From Streptococcus parasanguinis (GTDB lineage Bacteria; Bacillota; Bacilli; Lactobacillales; Streptococcaceae): a stretch of 64,000 nt of DNA. The DNA lies in NCBI RefSeq assembly GCF_031582885.1, contig NZ_CP133988.1:1805501-1869500 (forward strand). Reading direction: 5' to 3'. The first letter of the stretch is position 1, and every line of letters starts with the position of its first letter. Positions 1 to 8,667 of the stretch are shown here, piece after piece. The notes under the pieces are model-generated. The model made no database searches, had not been told where the DNA came from, and saw only the letters and a list, made by a program, of their open reading frames with translations. A program made the position numbers and the translations under genes.

Positions 1-229
<229 letters not shown>

Positions 230-361
230 TTAGTAAGAAAGAGCACCAATTGCGGTTGCAAAGATTGCACCAACCGTTACAATCAACATAATCACAATGA
301 CCACCATCGTGATCATTTCAAATGGTGTTTTTTTACGTTTTCCGTTATCTCCAAAAGCCAC
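230..361 (-). CDS. Small DUF4044-like membrane protein (43 aa)
   Basis: A 43-codon gene with GTG start: MAFGDNGKRKKTPFEMITMV followed by a single hydrophobic helix and ending IGALSY. A basic N-terminus before one transmembrane segment matches the small streptococcal DUF4044 family that commonly sits next to obg. A GAGGT ribosome-binding site lies at about 370-374, 8 nt before the GTG. The function is unknown. The family call is from memory of the signature; that it is a real gene is supported by the RBS, the composition and the position next to obg. Confidence 0.75.
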   Translation of the reverse strand: MAFGDNGKRKKTPFEMITMVVIVIMLIVTVGAIFATAIGALSY

Positions 362-436
362 TTCTAATACCTCGATTACTATAAATTCATTAGCCCTATT
401 TTACCACGAAATAGGGGATTTTTCAAATCGAGCCTA

Positions 437-467
437 CACAAAAAGACCAGACAGATGTCTGATCTTT
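437..467 (-). terminator. Rho-independent terminator of the LPXTG protein gene
   Basis: On the minus strand a hairpin AAAGATCAGAC-atct-GTCTGGTCTTT is followed by a U run. It lies just after the stop codon at 479. Confidence 0.8.
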
Positions 468-478
468 CATTGATCATT

Positions 479-1804
479 TTAAGAATCTTTTCTTACACGT
501 AAAACTCCAACCGATAGAACTGCTAGGAAGACACCCATGACAAGAACCACCGGTGTCATCTTTTCACCTGTACTTGGAAGAACTTTTTTCTTACCAGGTT
601 TTGGAGCTTCTTCTTTAACAGAAGATGAAGATGATTTCAATGAAGAACTTGATGTGGATGTTGAGTTCGATGTAGAACTGGAACTCGTTGAAGATGATGA
701 ACTTGATGAAGAACTAGAACTCGTTGAAGATGATGAGCTTGATGAAGAACTAGAACTTGATGAGGAGGTTGAGCTAGGTGTCGGTGGCGTTTGTTCTTTC
801 TCACCCAATCCTTCGCCAGATCCTGTTTCCAATCGCACCTCACGGGTTAAACTACGCGGTACTGGGAAATTGGTTGCCTTCCATGTTAATGTATTATGGA
901 CAATATCACCGACTTTAGTTCCAGGAGCTACTTTTGTAGAATATTCAATATACATTGGCCAATTGTAATTATCACCAAATTCAATTGTAAAACCAGTGAT
1001 TTTTCCATCTGCATTCTTATCGAAAACAGCTTTTTTAGTAAAGTTATCTAGAACTGGGAGACTCAAGATCTGCGCTTCGTTCTTGATCCCACCTTCTACA
1101 GGAGCATAGCGAACCGCACGTAAGCTCCCTTCAACCAATGTTAAACCATCTCCGAATTGGTCTTTAATGACCATTCCTCGCAGCATATCTTGACGGGCAT
1201 TTAAGAGAATCCGCCATTTGATTATGGTTGGATCAGACTTATCTTGATAGCCGTATTTCATTTCATAGTCCCCAGCTTCCCCAGCTGTTTTTTCATAATT
1301 CAAGGAAAAATCTGTATTTCCTAGTTTAAACTGGATTGGAGATGTTTTTGTAACTACTTCTGAGTCTACTTTTACATCAAAATGAAGAGCAACTCGTTTG
1401 TTGAGTGGATGAGATGCGAAATAATCATTAAAGGTAACGGTCACTGTTTTCTTAGCTGTATCAACGACAGCTTTCCCCACAGTTTGACCATTTGATTGGC
1501 CTTCCTCAAGAACATTGAATTCCAATGCTGTGTAGAGGGCTAATTCTTTTGGCAAACTAAGAGTTAAGGTATCACCAGCTTGAATAGTTTGCGAATCTGG
1601 AAAGGCTAAATAAATACTTGCTGACAATTTTTCATTTGTCAACACCTTGCTTCCATTTGTTAGCGTGTTACCATCTTTCGTTAGACGTGCTGTCTGTGTA
1701 TACGATGAGACTTCTGCAGCATGAATTGTTTTAGTCAAACCAGCTGTGAATAGAATCGTTAGCACTAAGGCAAGTGCCCATACAATTTGACGAACCTGTT
1801 TCAT
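479..1804 (-). CDS. Serine-rich LPXTG-anchored surface adhesin-like protein
   Basis: A 441-residue secreted and wall-anchored protein. Residues 1-30 form a signal peptide ending near IHAAE. Residues about 31-335 are beta-rich and resemble the paired Ig-like (Cna/MSCRAMM type) adhesin domains. Residues about 338-400 are almost pure Ser with interspersed Thr, a flexible and probably glycosylatable stalk. LPSTGEK at residue 409 is the sortase motif, followed by a hydrophobic helix and the RVRKDS tail. The ligand cannot be named. It lies 47 nt downstream of glmM with its own AGGAGG site; a GC hairpin at 1818-1835 sits just before the RBS. The serine tract is encoded by 36-nt repeats. A minus/plus antisense ORF over it is an artefact of that repeat. 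Confidence 0.88.
   Translation of the reverse strand: MKQVRQIVWALALVLTILFTAGLTKTIHAAEVSSYTQTARLTKDGNTLTNGSKVLTNEKLSASIYLAFPDSQTIQAGDTLTLSLPKELALYTALEFNVLEEGQSNGQTVGKAVVDTAKKTVTVTFNDYFASHPLNKRVALHFDVKVDSEVVTKTSPIQFKLGNTDFSLNYEKTAGEAGDYEMKYGYQDKSDPTIIKWRILLNARQDMLRGMVIKDQFGDGLTLVEGSLRAVRYAPVEGGIKNEAQILSLPVLDNFTKKAVFDKNADGKITGFTIEFGDNYNWPMYIEYSTKVAPGTKVGDIVHNTLTWKATNFPVPRSLTREVRLETGSGEGLGEKEQTPPTPSSTSSSSSSSSSSSSSSTSSSSSSSSSSSTSSSSTSNSTSTSSSSLKSSSSSVKEEAPKPGKKKVLPSTGEKMTPVVLVMGVFLAVLSVGVLRVRKDS
681..752 (-). repeat. 36-nt tandem repeats encoding the Ser/Thr stalk
   Basis: Two near-identical 36-nt copies start at 681 and 717 (plus-strand unit begins GAACTCGTTGAAGATGATGA), with degenerate copies on both sides. 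Each unit encodes 12 residues of the Ser-rich wall-spanning stalk. The length could vary by slippage or recombination without a frameshift, because the unit is a multiple of three. Confidence 0.75.
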
Positions 1805-1817
1805 ATATACCTCCTCT

Positions 1818-1835
1818 GCTCGCCTATTTGCGAGC
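1818..1835 (-). other. Hairpin in the leader before the LPXTG gene RBS
   Basis: Minus-strand GCTCGC-aaatagg-CGAGC hairpin between glmM and the LPXTG gene, directly before the AGGAGG site. It has no U run, so it is not a normal terminator. It could be a processing or mRNA-stability element; the role is inferred. Confidence 0.45.
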
Positions 1836-1851
1836 CATGTTTTTTACAAGG

Positions 1852-3201
1852 TTAAAGTCCGATTTCTGCTTGAACAACTGCAGCAATGGTATCTACATAG
1901 TAGTCCACTTCTTCATGGGTTGGAGCTTCTGCCATGACACGAAGGAGGGGTTCAGTTCCACTTGGACGCACGAGGATGCGGCCATTTCCTGCCATTTCCG
2001 CTTCCATTTTTTCAATGATTTCACGGATAGCGGGTACTTCCATTGCCTTGTCTTTCATGCTATTTTCAACCCGGATATTGACAAGCTTTTGTGGGTAAAT
2101 GGTTACTTCTGCAGCTAATTCAGACAATTTTTTGCCGGTTTCTTGCATGATTTTGGTTAATTGAACGCCTGTTAATTGACCATCACCAGTCGTGTTGTAA
2201 TCCATGATGACTACATGACCGGACTGTTCCCCACCAAGGTTATACCCAGATTTGCGCATTTCTTCGACCACATAACGGTCTCCAACAGCTGTGATTTCTT
2301 TTTGAATCCCCTTCGCATCTAATGCCTTGTGGAAACCGAGATTGGACATGACGGTTGTAACGATCGTATTTTTTTCGAGCAAGCCCTTGCTTGAAAAATA
2401 CGAACCGATGATGTACATGATCTTATCCCCGTCTACGATTTCTCCATTTTCATCCACTGCAATCAAGCGATCACTATCTCCGTCAAAGGCAAGACCAATC
2501 GCTGCGCCTACTTCTTTCACTTTCTCTTGCAAGTGCTCTGGGTGAGTAGAGCCAACCCCATCATTGATGTTCAAACCATCTGGGTTTTCACCGATGACAG
2601 TCAATTGAGCTCCTAAATCTGCAAAGATTTGACGAGCACTGGTAGAGGCTGCACCATTTGCTGTATCCAAAACCACGTGCATGCCCTCGAGTTGGACACC
2701 TGTCGATACAAGGAATTCTTGATACTTACGCAAGCCTTCCGGATATTCCATGACTGTTCCTAAACCTTGCGCACTTGGACGTGGAAGGGTATCTTCAGCG
2801 GCATCAAGCAAGGCTTCAATTTCAAGCTCGCGATCATCATCCAATTTGAAACCATCACCACCAAAGAATTTGATTCCATTGTCCAAGGCTGGATTGTGGC
2901 TAGCAGAAATCATAACGCCGGCGCTGGCTTTTTCCGTACGAACCAGATAGGCAACACCTGGCGTGGCAATCACACCCAACTTATAAACGCGAATCCCAAC
3001 TGATAAGAGGCCAGCGATCAAAGCATGCTCCAGCATTTCACCAGAAATACGCGTATCACGTCCAACAAATACCAAAGGTGTTTCTTCTTCATGTTGGCTC
3101 AACACATAACCACCGAAACGACCCAACTTAAAGGCTAATTCTGGCGTTAATTCTACATTTGCTTCTCCACGGACACCGTCCGTTCCAAAATATTTACCCA
3201 T
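1852..3201 (-). CDS. glmM: Phosphoglucosamine mutase GlmM
   Basis: Converts glucosamine-6-phosphate to glucosamine-1-phosphate, the first committed step towards UDP-GlcNAc and peptidoglycan. 449 aa, the usual length. It starts [12 protein letters not shown]; the phosphoserine loop is ISASHNP near residue 100, the metal loop DGDSDR near 240, and the phosphate-binding loop RPSGTEP near 410. Third gene of the conserved cdaA-cdaR-glmM cluster, 21 nt downstream of cdaR. In other Firmicutes GlmM binds and inhibits CdaA, linking wall precursor supply to c-di-AMP. Confidence 0.97.
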   Translation of the reverse strand: MGKYFGTDGVRGEANVELTPELAFKLGRFGGYVLSQHEEETPLVFVGRDTRISGEMLEHALIAGLLSVGIRVYKLGVIATPGVAYLVRTEKASAGVMISASHNPALDNGIKFFGGDGFKLDDDRELEIEALLDAAEDTLPRPSAQGLGTVMEYPEGLRKYQEFLVSTGVQLEGMHVVLDTANGAASTSARQIFADLGAQLTVIGENPDGLNINDGVGSTHPEHLQEKVKEVGAAIGLAFDGDSDRLIAVDENGEIVDGDKIMYIIGSYFSSKGLLEKNTIVTTVMSNLGFHKALDAKGIQKEITAVGDRYVVEEMRKSGYNLGGEQSGHVVIMDYNTTGDGQLTGVQLTKIMQETGKKLSELAAEVTIYPQKLVNIRVENSMKDKAMEVPAIREIIEKMEAEMAGNGRILVRPSGTEPLLRVMAEAPTHEEVDYYVDTIAAVVQAEIGL

Positions 3202-3222
3202 TTTTGATTACCTTTTTACTTT

Positions 3223-3972
3223 CTAATTACTTGAACTGGAAGAGGTCGACGACGAACTGCTAGAGCTTGACGTAGACGAGCTACTCTTTGTAGTCACTTG
3301 AATCCGTGTTTCACTCGGATTAACCAAGCCTGGTAGAATATTTCCTTGAGCATCCACTGCATTTAAGGAAATGGCTCCGCTATAATTTCCACTGATGATC
3401 TCACTGGATGGGAAGACAGCTTGGACATGATCAATACGACTTAAGGTTTCTTGATCACTCGTCACTTCCACCTTAGTTTTTTCAAGAGAAATATCCGTTA
3501 CCGTAATTCCATCCACAATTTGATTATCCGGGATCGTGGCTCTAACTGCAAACGATTTTTTCGCTTTCTTACCGATTTTTACAGAAACTTTCTGAGGCTC
3601 TACGGTTGCTGTCAAACCAGCTGGAAGATCTTCCACAATCAACGGCACTTCAACGGTACCTTCCTTGACCTTACGAAGATCCGCTACCACGCGAAACTTC
3701 CTAGTTCCCGGTTGCATCTCACTTGCAAGTGCGACCCGGTTTGAACCCTTTAGAAAGACTGTTACCTCAGATGTCAATCCACTGACAAAATATTTCTTGT
3801 CATTATACTTGGCATCAATTGGAATATTGGTCAAGGTATTGGTGTAGGTCTCTGAACTCACTTGCCTAGCGCTGCTATTATTTTGAAAATTAAAGGAAGA
3901 TGCATTGATAAACAAGATAAAGGACAATAAGACGGAGGCAAAAACATAAAGAAATTCTTTTTTCGATCTCAT
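3223..3972 (-). CDS. cdaR: CdaA regulatory protein CdaR (YbbR domains)
   Basis: Membrane-anchored regulator of the diadenylate cyclase. Start ATG at 3970-3972 (MRSKKEF) is chosen: it overlaps the cdaA stop as ATGA and has GAGGG upstream. A longer reading from 4005 would sit inside cdaA. 249 aa: one N-terminal transmembrane helix, then extracytoplasmic YbbR repeats over about residues 40-225. It ends in an unusual Ser/Thr tail, about 20 residues of mostly Ser, resembling the stalk of the LPXTG protein two genes downstream. Confidence 0.93.
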   Translation of the reverse strand: MRSKKEFLYVFASVLLSFILFINASSFNFQNNSSARQVSSETYTNTLTNIPIDAKYNDKKYFVSGLTSEVTVFLKGSNRVALASEMQPGTRKFRVVADLRKVKEGTVEVPLIVEDLPAGLTATVEPQKVSVKIGKKAKKSFAVRATIPDNQIVDGITVTDISLEKTKVEVTSDQETLSRIDHVQAVFPSSEIISGNYSGAISLNAVDAQGNILPGLVNPSETRIQVTTKSSSSTSSSSSSSSTSSSSSN

Positions 3973-4817
3973 TTTGTTACCCTCCCAAATAGACGCTCTT
4001 TCCAACTAGTCGTTTTATTCTCTTCAGGAACCAGGAAGGCTCTCAATTCTGCCTCGAACTCTTCTAAGGATAAATCATGTCGGAAGGTTCCATTATAGGT
4101 CACAGAGATCCCGCCCGTTTCTTCTGATACCACAAAGGTAAAGGCATCAGAGACTTCAGATAAACCAATAGCCGCGCGGTGACGCGTTCCGAACTCTTTT
4201 GAAATTCCAGTATTTTCGGTCAAGGGCAGGTAGGCACAAGAAACAGCGATTTTATCATTGCGGACAATGACGGCTCCATCATGCAAAGGAGTATTAGGAA
4301 TGAAGATATTAATCAGCAATTCTCCTGAAATATCTGCATCTAGAGGAATCCCTGTGGAAATATATTCCTGAAGAGTTCTAGCTCCTTGAATGGCTACCAA
4401 GGCACCAATCTTACGTGGGCTCATATAAGCTACTGCCTTAACATAAGCCTGCAGCATCTTCTCTTCCTGACTGACTTCACTCGTCGTAAAGAATTCTGTT
4501 GCTCGACCCAGACGCTCTAAACCAATCCGAATCTCAGGGGAGAAAATCACAACCAGGGCGATAACCCCATAAGTAATCACTTGATTGATCAGCCATGAAA
4601 TAGTCGTGAGCCCTAAGAAATTGGCTAAAAACTGCACCAAGAAAAAGATAATAACTCCACGAACCAAAATCATGATCTTAGTCCCTACGATGGCCTTGAT
4701 CAAAAAATACAACAACCAAGCCACCAGGGCAATATCGATGATATTGATAACAATACTCCACCAATTCGGGAACAAACTGGTCCAAAATTGTGGATTTGTA
4801 AACTGTTGAATATTCAT
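3969..4817 (-). CDS. cdaA: Diadenylate cyclase CdaA
   Basis: Makes cyclic di-AMP from two ATP; membrane-bound. 282 aa with three N-terminal transmembrane helices (about residues 17-95) followed by the DAC domain. The catalytic motifs are visible as LHDGAVIV (DGA) near residue 180 and TRHRAAIG (RHR) near 213. First gene of cdaA-cdaR-glmM and divergent from murT-gatD, with a 103-bp shared promoter region. Confidence 0.97.
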   Translation of the reverse strand: MNIQQFTNPQFWTSLFPNWWSIVINIIDIALVAWLLYFLIKAIVGTKIMILVRGVIIFFLVQFLANFLGLTTISWLINQVITYGVIALVVIFSPEIRIGLERLGRATEFFTTSEVSQEEKMLQAYVKAVAYMSPRKIGALVAIQGARTLQEYISTGIPLDADISGELLINIFIPNTPLHDGAVIVRNDKIAVSCAYLPLTENTGISKEFGTRHRAAIGLSEVSDAFTFVVSEETGGISVTYNGTFRHDLSLEEFEAELRAFLVPEENKTTSWKERLFGRVTK

Positions 4818-4855
4818 ATTCTCATACCTACCACTTCTCTAAAAGACATCACCTT

Positions 4856-4864
4856 ATTATAACA
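4856..4864 (-). promoter_or_regulatory. Extended -10 promoter of cdaA-cdaR-glmM
   Basis: Minus strand TG-T-TATAAT with the -10 hexamer at 4856-4861, about 40 nt before the cdaA start. No good -35 is seen, consistent with an extended -10 promoter. Confidence 0.6.
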
Positions 4865-4904
4865 TGTTTCAACAGATTTTTCTGTAACCTTCTGACGCTT
4901 TTTA

Positions 4905-4913
4905 TGATAAAAT
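4905..4913 (+). promoter_or_regulatory. Extended -10 promoter of murT, probably giving a leaderless mRNA
   Basis: TG-A-TAAAAT with the hexamer at 4908-4913, ending 7 nt before the murT ATG at 4921. Transcription would begin at or within one base of the start codon. No Shine-Dalgarno sequence lies in the 25 nt before the ATG. Confidence 0.6.
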
Positions 4914-4920
4914 ATGATTT

Positions 4921-6264
4921 ATGAAGATAAATACAACCTTGGGCCTTCTGGCAGGAAAGCTTGCCGGCTCTATTCTACAAAAAATGGGGCGGGGATCAAC
5001 CCTACCAGGTAAAGTAGCCCTCAAATTTGATAAAGATATTCTCAGACAACTGGCCAAAAACTATGAGATTGTTGTGATTACAGGGACAAACGGAAAAACC
5101 CTGACCACTGCACTAACCGTAGGTATTCTCCAAGAAGCGTTTGGACCGATTTTAACCAATCCAAGTGGGGCCAATATGATCTCTGGGATTACAACGACCT
5201 TCTTACGAGCTAAGCATTCGAAATCAAATCGACCGATCGCGGTACTTGAAATTGACGAGGCCAGCCTCTCTCGGATTTGTGATTATATCCAGCCCAGCCT
5301 TTTTGTGGTCACCAATATTTTCCGGGATCAGATGGACCGCTATGGAGAGATCTATACAACCTACCAAATGATTTTGGATGCCATTCACAAGGTCCCAACT
5401 GCGACGGTTCTGTTAAATGGAGATAGTCCGCTCTTTAATAGTCAGACCTTATCCAATCCGATCCAATATTACGGATTTGATACAGAAAAATCAGAGCCAC
5501 AACTAGCCCATTACAATACCGAAGGAATCCTGTGCCCGCATTGCCACAACATTCTCAAGTACAAGCTCAATACCTATGCTAACCTTGGTGACTATGTTTG
5601 TGAACACTGTGGGTTCCACCGGCCTCCTCTGACTTATGCCGTGTCCGACTTACTGTCTTTAACCCATCGCTCTTCCCAATTCCGGATCCAAGGCCAAGAC
5701 TACCACATCAATATCGGTGGTCTCTACAACATCTATAATGCCTTAGCAGCTGTTTCCGTTGCTGGATTCTTTGGGGTTCAACCTGAAGTGATTAAGCAAG
5801 GATTTGATCGCAGCCGCGCTGTCTTCGGTCGTCAGGAAACCTTTAAGATTGGGGATAAGGAATGTACCCTAGTCCTGATCAAAAATCCAGTTGGAGCTAC
5901 TCAGGCTATTGAAATGATCAAACTAGCGCCGTATTCCTTCAGCTTGTCTGTGCTTCTCAACGCGAATTATGCAGATGGGATCGACACCAGCTGGATTTGG
6001 GATGCCGACTTTGAGCAAATCACCCAGATGGACATCCCAGAGATCAATGCTGGCGGAGTGCGCCACTCTGAGATTGCTCGACGACTTCGGGTCACTAGCT
6101 ATCCTGCAGAAAAGATCACTGAAATGGCTGAATTAAAAGAGGTCTTCCAACGTATCCAGCAACAGGAAACCCCTCACGCTTACATTTTAGCTACCTATAC
6201 AGCCATGCTAGAATTTCGTGAACTCTTGGCCCAAGAACACCTGATTGAAAAGGAGATGCACTAA
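4921..6264 (+). CDS. murT: Lipid II amidotransferase subunit MurT
   Basis: Mur-ligase-like subunit of the MurT-GatD complex, which amidates the D-Glu of lipid II to D-isoglutamine, needed for efficient cross-linking by streptococcal PBPs. 447 aa. The ATP loop TGTNGKT is near residue 58. A Cys4 zinc ribbon (CPHC...CEHC) is inserted near residues 205-240, and the C-terminal DUF1727 region carries the GatD contact. The stop overlaps the gatD start by one base (TAATG). The start has no Shine-Dalgarno sequence and follows the -10 closely. Confidence 0.96.
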   Translation: MKINTTLGLLAGKLAGSILQKMGRGSTLPGKVALKFDKDILRQLAKNYEIVVITGTNGKTLTTALTVGILQEAFGPILTNPSGANMISGITTTFLRAKHSKSNRPIAVLEIDEASLSRICDYIQPSLFVVTNIFRDQMDRYGEIYTTYQMILDAIHKVPTATVLLNGDSPLFNSQTLSNPIQYYGFDTEKSEPQLAHYNTEGILCPHCHNILKYKLNTYANLGDYVCEHCGFHRPPLTYAVSDLLSLTHRSSQFRIQGQDYHINIGGLYNIYNALAAVSVAGFFGVQPEVIKQGFDRSRAVFGRQETFKIGDKECTLVLIKNPVGATQAIEMIKLAPYSFSLSVLLNANYADGIDTSWIWDADFEQITQMDIPEINAGGVRHSEIARRLRVTSYPAEKITEMAELKEVFQRIQQQETPHAYILATYTAMLEFRELLAQEHLIEKEMH

Positions 6265-7052
6265 TGATATATACTTCCCTAGAATCTTCTGATCAGGCAC
6301 AGTATCCCTACAGCCTGCGCATTGCCCATCTCTATGGCAACTTAATGAATACCTATGGGGACAATGGAAATATCCTCATGCTCAAGTACGTTGCGGAAAA
6401 GCTTGGAGCCCATGTCACTGTTGATATCGTCTCTCTCAAAGACCGGTTCGATCCTGATGCCTACGATATCGCCTTTTTCGGCGGCGGACAAGACTACGAA
6501 CAGACCATTGTATCAGAAGATCTTCCAGATAAAAAAGAAGACCTTGCACGCTTTATTGATGACGATGGTGTGGTCCTTGCTATCTGTGGTGGCTTTCAGC
6601 TTCTGGGTCAGTACTACATTGAAGCTTCTGGCAAACGCATTGAAGGGCTCGGTATTATGGGCCACTATACGCTCAACCAAGTCAACAACCGCTATATCGG
6701 TGATATCAAGATCCATAACGAAGAATTTAACGAAACCTATTATGGTTTTGAAAACCACCAAGGTCGGACCTTCTTGGCTGAGGATGAAAAACCGCTGGGC
6801 AAGGTAGTCTATGGAAATGGGAACAACAAAGAAGATGGGTGCGAAGGGGTTCATTACAAGAACGTCTTTGGCAGCTACTTCCACGGCCCTATCTTGTCCC
6901 GAAATGCCAATTTGGCCTATCGCTTGGTGAGCACTGCCTTAAAAAATAAATATGGCAAGGACCTTTCCCTACCGGCTTATGAGGAGATTCTAAGCCTAGA
7001 GCAGCCGGAAGAATACGCTGATGTGAAAAGCAAGGCACCGACTGAACAATAA
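6264..7052 (+). CDS. gatD: Lipid II glutamine amidotransferase GatD
   Basis: Class I glutaminase subunit that supplies ammonia to MurT. 262 aa. The nucleophile is Cys108 in [11 protein letters not shown]; the catalytic His is in GSYFHGPIL near residue 206. Coupled translationally to murT by a one-base overlap. The fold is cobyric-acid-synthase-like, but the partner gene and length fit GatD. Confidence 0.96.
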   Translation: MIYTSLESSDQAQYPYSLRIAHLYGNLMNTYGDNGNILMLKYVAEKLGAHVTVDIVSLKDRFDPDAYDIAFFGGGQDYEQTIVSEDLPDKKEDLARFIDDDGVVLAICGGFQLLGQYYIEASGKRIEGLGIMGHYTLNQVNNRYIGDIKIHNEEFNETYYGFENHQGRTFLAEDEKPLGKVVYGNGNNKEDGCEGVHYKNVFGSYFHGPILSRNANLAYRLVSTALKNKYGKDLSLPAYEEILSLEQPEEYADVKSKAPTEQ

Positions 7053-7059
7053 GGAGATA

Positions 7060-7347
7060 ATGATGAACAAAAATAATCTACACTACATTGCTTTATTACT
7101 TTCCATCTTATTGATTGCTGGTATTTCCCTTGCAAATATGCAAACGGTCACTGTGAATTTCCTCTTGATTCAATTTAAATTACCCTTGATCATTCTGATC
7201 TTGCTCTGTGTCCTCTTGGGTGCATTCGTCATGACCTTGGTTAATTTTTCAAAGGGCTTCTCCCTAAAAAAAGAACTCAAAAACACTCAAAAGCAACTGG
7301 AAGAAGAAAAGAAAGAAATCAAGACAGAAAAAAAAGAAAACAACTAA
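7060..7347 (+). CDS. LapA-domain small membrane protein
   Basis: 95 aa, starting at the second of two adjacent ATGs or the first (MMNKNN...), 7 nt after gatD behind AAGGAG. It has two hydrophobic helices (about residues 8-27 and 35-60) separated by a short polar link, then a highly charged Lys/Glu coiled-coil tail (about 65-95). This is the LapA/DUF1049 pattern. The function in streptococci is not known; its position suggests co-expression with lipid II amidation. Confidence 0.8.
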   Translation: MMNKNNLHYIALLLSILLIAGISLANMQTVTVNFLLIQFKLPLIILILLCVLLGAFVMTLVNFSKGFSLKKELKNTQKQLEEEKKEIKTEKKENN

Positions 7348-7370
7348 AAAGCACCGATTGGTGCTTTTTT
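7346..7370. terminator. Bidirectional terminator between gatD-lapA and the MFS gene
   Basis: AAAAAGCACC-gatt-GGTGCTTTTTT, symmetrical with A and T runs. It serves the plus-strand murT operon and the minus-strand MFS gene whose stop codon abuts it. Confidence 0.9.
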
Positions 7371-8557
7371 CATGCTGACGTACCTTCTTTTGCTTGTAAT
7401 TTCTTGGCGACTACTTGAGCTAGGAGTGAAAAGAGAATGACGCCAGCTCCTATCAGGAGAAAGGATTCTACTCGAACACTTGGTAACCAGGTCATCAAAC
7501 CTTTAGCCACCGGCATAAAGAGAATGGCTAGGGTAAAAATCGTGCTTAAGACCCTGCCCAGATAGTCTCCTTCCACCTTGGTTTGCACTTGGGTAAAAAA
7601 GTGGATATTAAAAATCGTCATAAAGAGTTCACAAACTAAATTTCCAGAAAAGGAAAGAAGAGGTGGAAGGGGCAAGCCCATCATGAAGACCCCTACTCCT
7701 GTTAGAATCAATAAGAATAAAAGCATCTCCATGCTGGATTTAAATTTATTGGCTATGAGAGCTCCGATGATTGAGCCTATAGCGCCCAAGGTTAAGATAG
7801 TTGCATAGGCTTCTTTGACCCCGTAGAGCCGATTGGAAAATGGGAGTAAAAACTCAAAAGCTGCAAAGAAGAAATTGACACTGGAAGCCACCAAGAGGAG
7901 AAAGAAAATTTCTTTCTGATGCCAGATATAGTGCAGTCCATCCTTGATGTCCGAAAAAATATCTTTTCCTGTGAACCGTTTCTTTTCTTGAACTTTGGCT
8001 TCTTCTTTCGGAAGGAATGCCACTAGGACAAAGGCGATGAAAAAGGTCAGTGCATCCAGTAAGAGGGTCGCATGGAGACTGGCAAATTGTAAAACAAGGA
8101 AAGAGAACACAGGTGAGCTAACACCGACAACCTGTAAGACCAACTCCAAGCGGGCATTATAGGTCACAATCTCGTCCTTCTCTACGACCTCAGTGATAAT
8201 GGCTTTGTTAGCCGTACGAGAAAATGCAAAGGCAATGGCCTGAACAATATTAGCAAAGATCAAAGCTCCAATCATCCAACGATCGTTCCTGATAAAAGAA
8301 ATCGCCAAACAAAGGAGACCACACACCAGGTCGGTCGTCATCAAAATCTTGCGACGAGAAAAACGGTCTGAGATCACGCCACCAAATGGATTGACTAGAA
8401 TGGAGGTGACGAGTTCAGAAATCTGATAGATCCCCAATACCGTCTTTCCCACCGTCCCCATCGAGGCCAGCCAGACACTGTTCCCATAATCATAGAGCAT
8501 ATTTCCCATTCTATTGATCGCCCCACGAGCAATTAATTGGACTGCATATCGATTCAT
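7370..8557 (-). CDS. MFS exporter, copy 1 of a tandem pair
   Basis: 395-aa Major Facilitator Superfamily protein with about 12 hydrophobic segments and the signature FGGVISDRFSRRKIL (loop 2-3) typical of the MFS_3/macrolide-efflux-like group. ATG at 8555-8557 (MNRYAV) is chosen; the upstream in-frame ATG at 8575 lies on the AAGGAGG ribosome-binding site (8566-8572). It is strongly similar along its full length to the gene at 8668-9846, so a tandem duplication. The substrate is unknown. Confidence 0.85.
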   Translation of the reverse strand: MNRYAVQLIARGAINRMGNMLYDYGNSVWLASMGTVGKTVLGIYQISELVTSILVNPFGGVISDRFSRRKILMTTDLVCGLLCLAISFIRNDRWMIGALIFANIVQAIAFAFSRTANKAIITEVVEKDEIVTYNARLELVLQVVGVSSPVFSFLVLQFASLHATLLLDALTFFIAFVLVAFLPKEEAKVQEKKRFTGKDIFSDIKDGLHYIWHQKEIFFLLLVASSVNFFFAAFEFLLPFSNRLYGVKEAYATILTLGAIGSIIGALIANKFKSSMEMLLFLLILTGVGVFMMGLPLPPLLSFSGNLVCELFMTIFNIHFFTQVQTKVEGDYLGRVLSTIFTLAILFMPVAKGLMTWLPSVRVESFLLIGAGVILFSLLAQVVAKKLQAKEGTSA

Positions 8558-8667
8558 CAAAAAAACCTCCTTCATTTTCTGAAACTATTGTATCAGTTCA
8601 TGAAAGAGGTTTTTATTTTGTCCCTTATTTGGGAAAAACAATAAGTTACAATTTTATAAAAGGATAT

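Noticed and set aside
537..968. 143-aa plus-strand ORF, Glu/Asp-rich
   Set aside because: It is the antisense reading of the Ser-rich stalk repeats of the LPXTG gene; composition is a direct result of that repeat and no RBS is present.
8557..8575. Start of MFS copy 1 at 8575 (MKEVFL)
   Set aside because: That ATG lies on the AAGGAGG ribosome-binding site; the paralogue starts at the equivalent of 8557.
8610..8645. Dyad TTGTCCC-ttattt-GGGAAAAACAA between the two MFS genes
   Set aside because: Short imperfect stem without a U run; too weak to call a terminator or operator.
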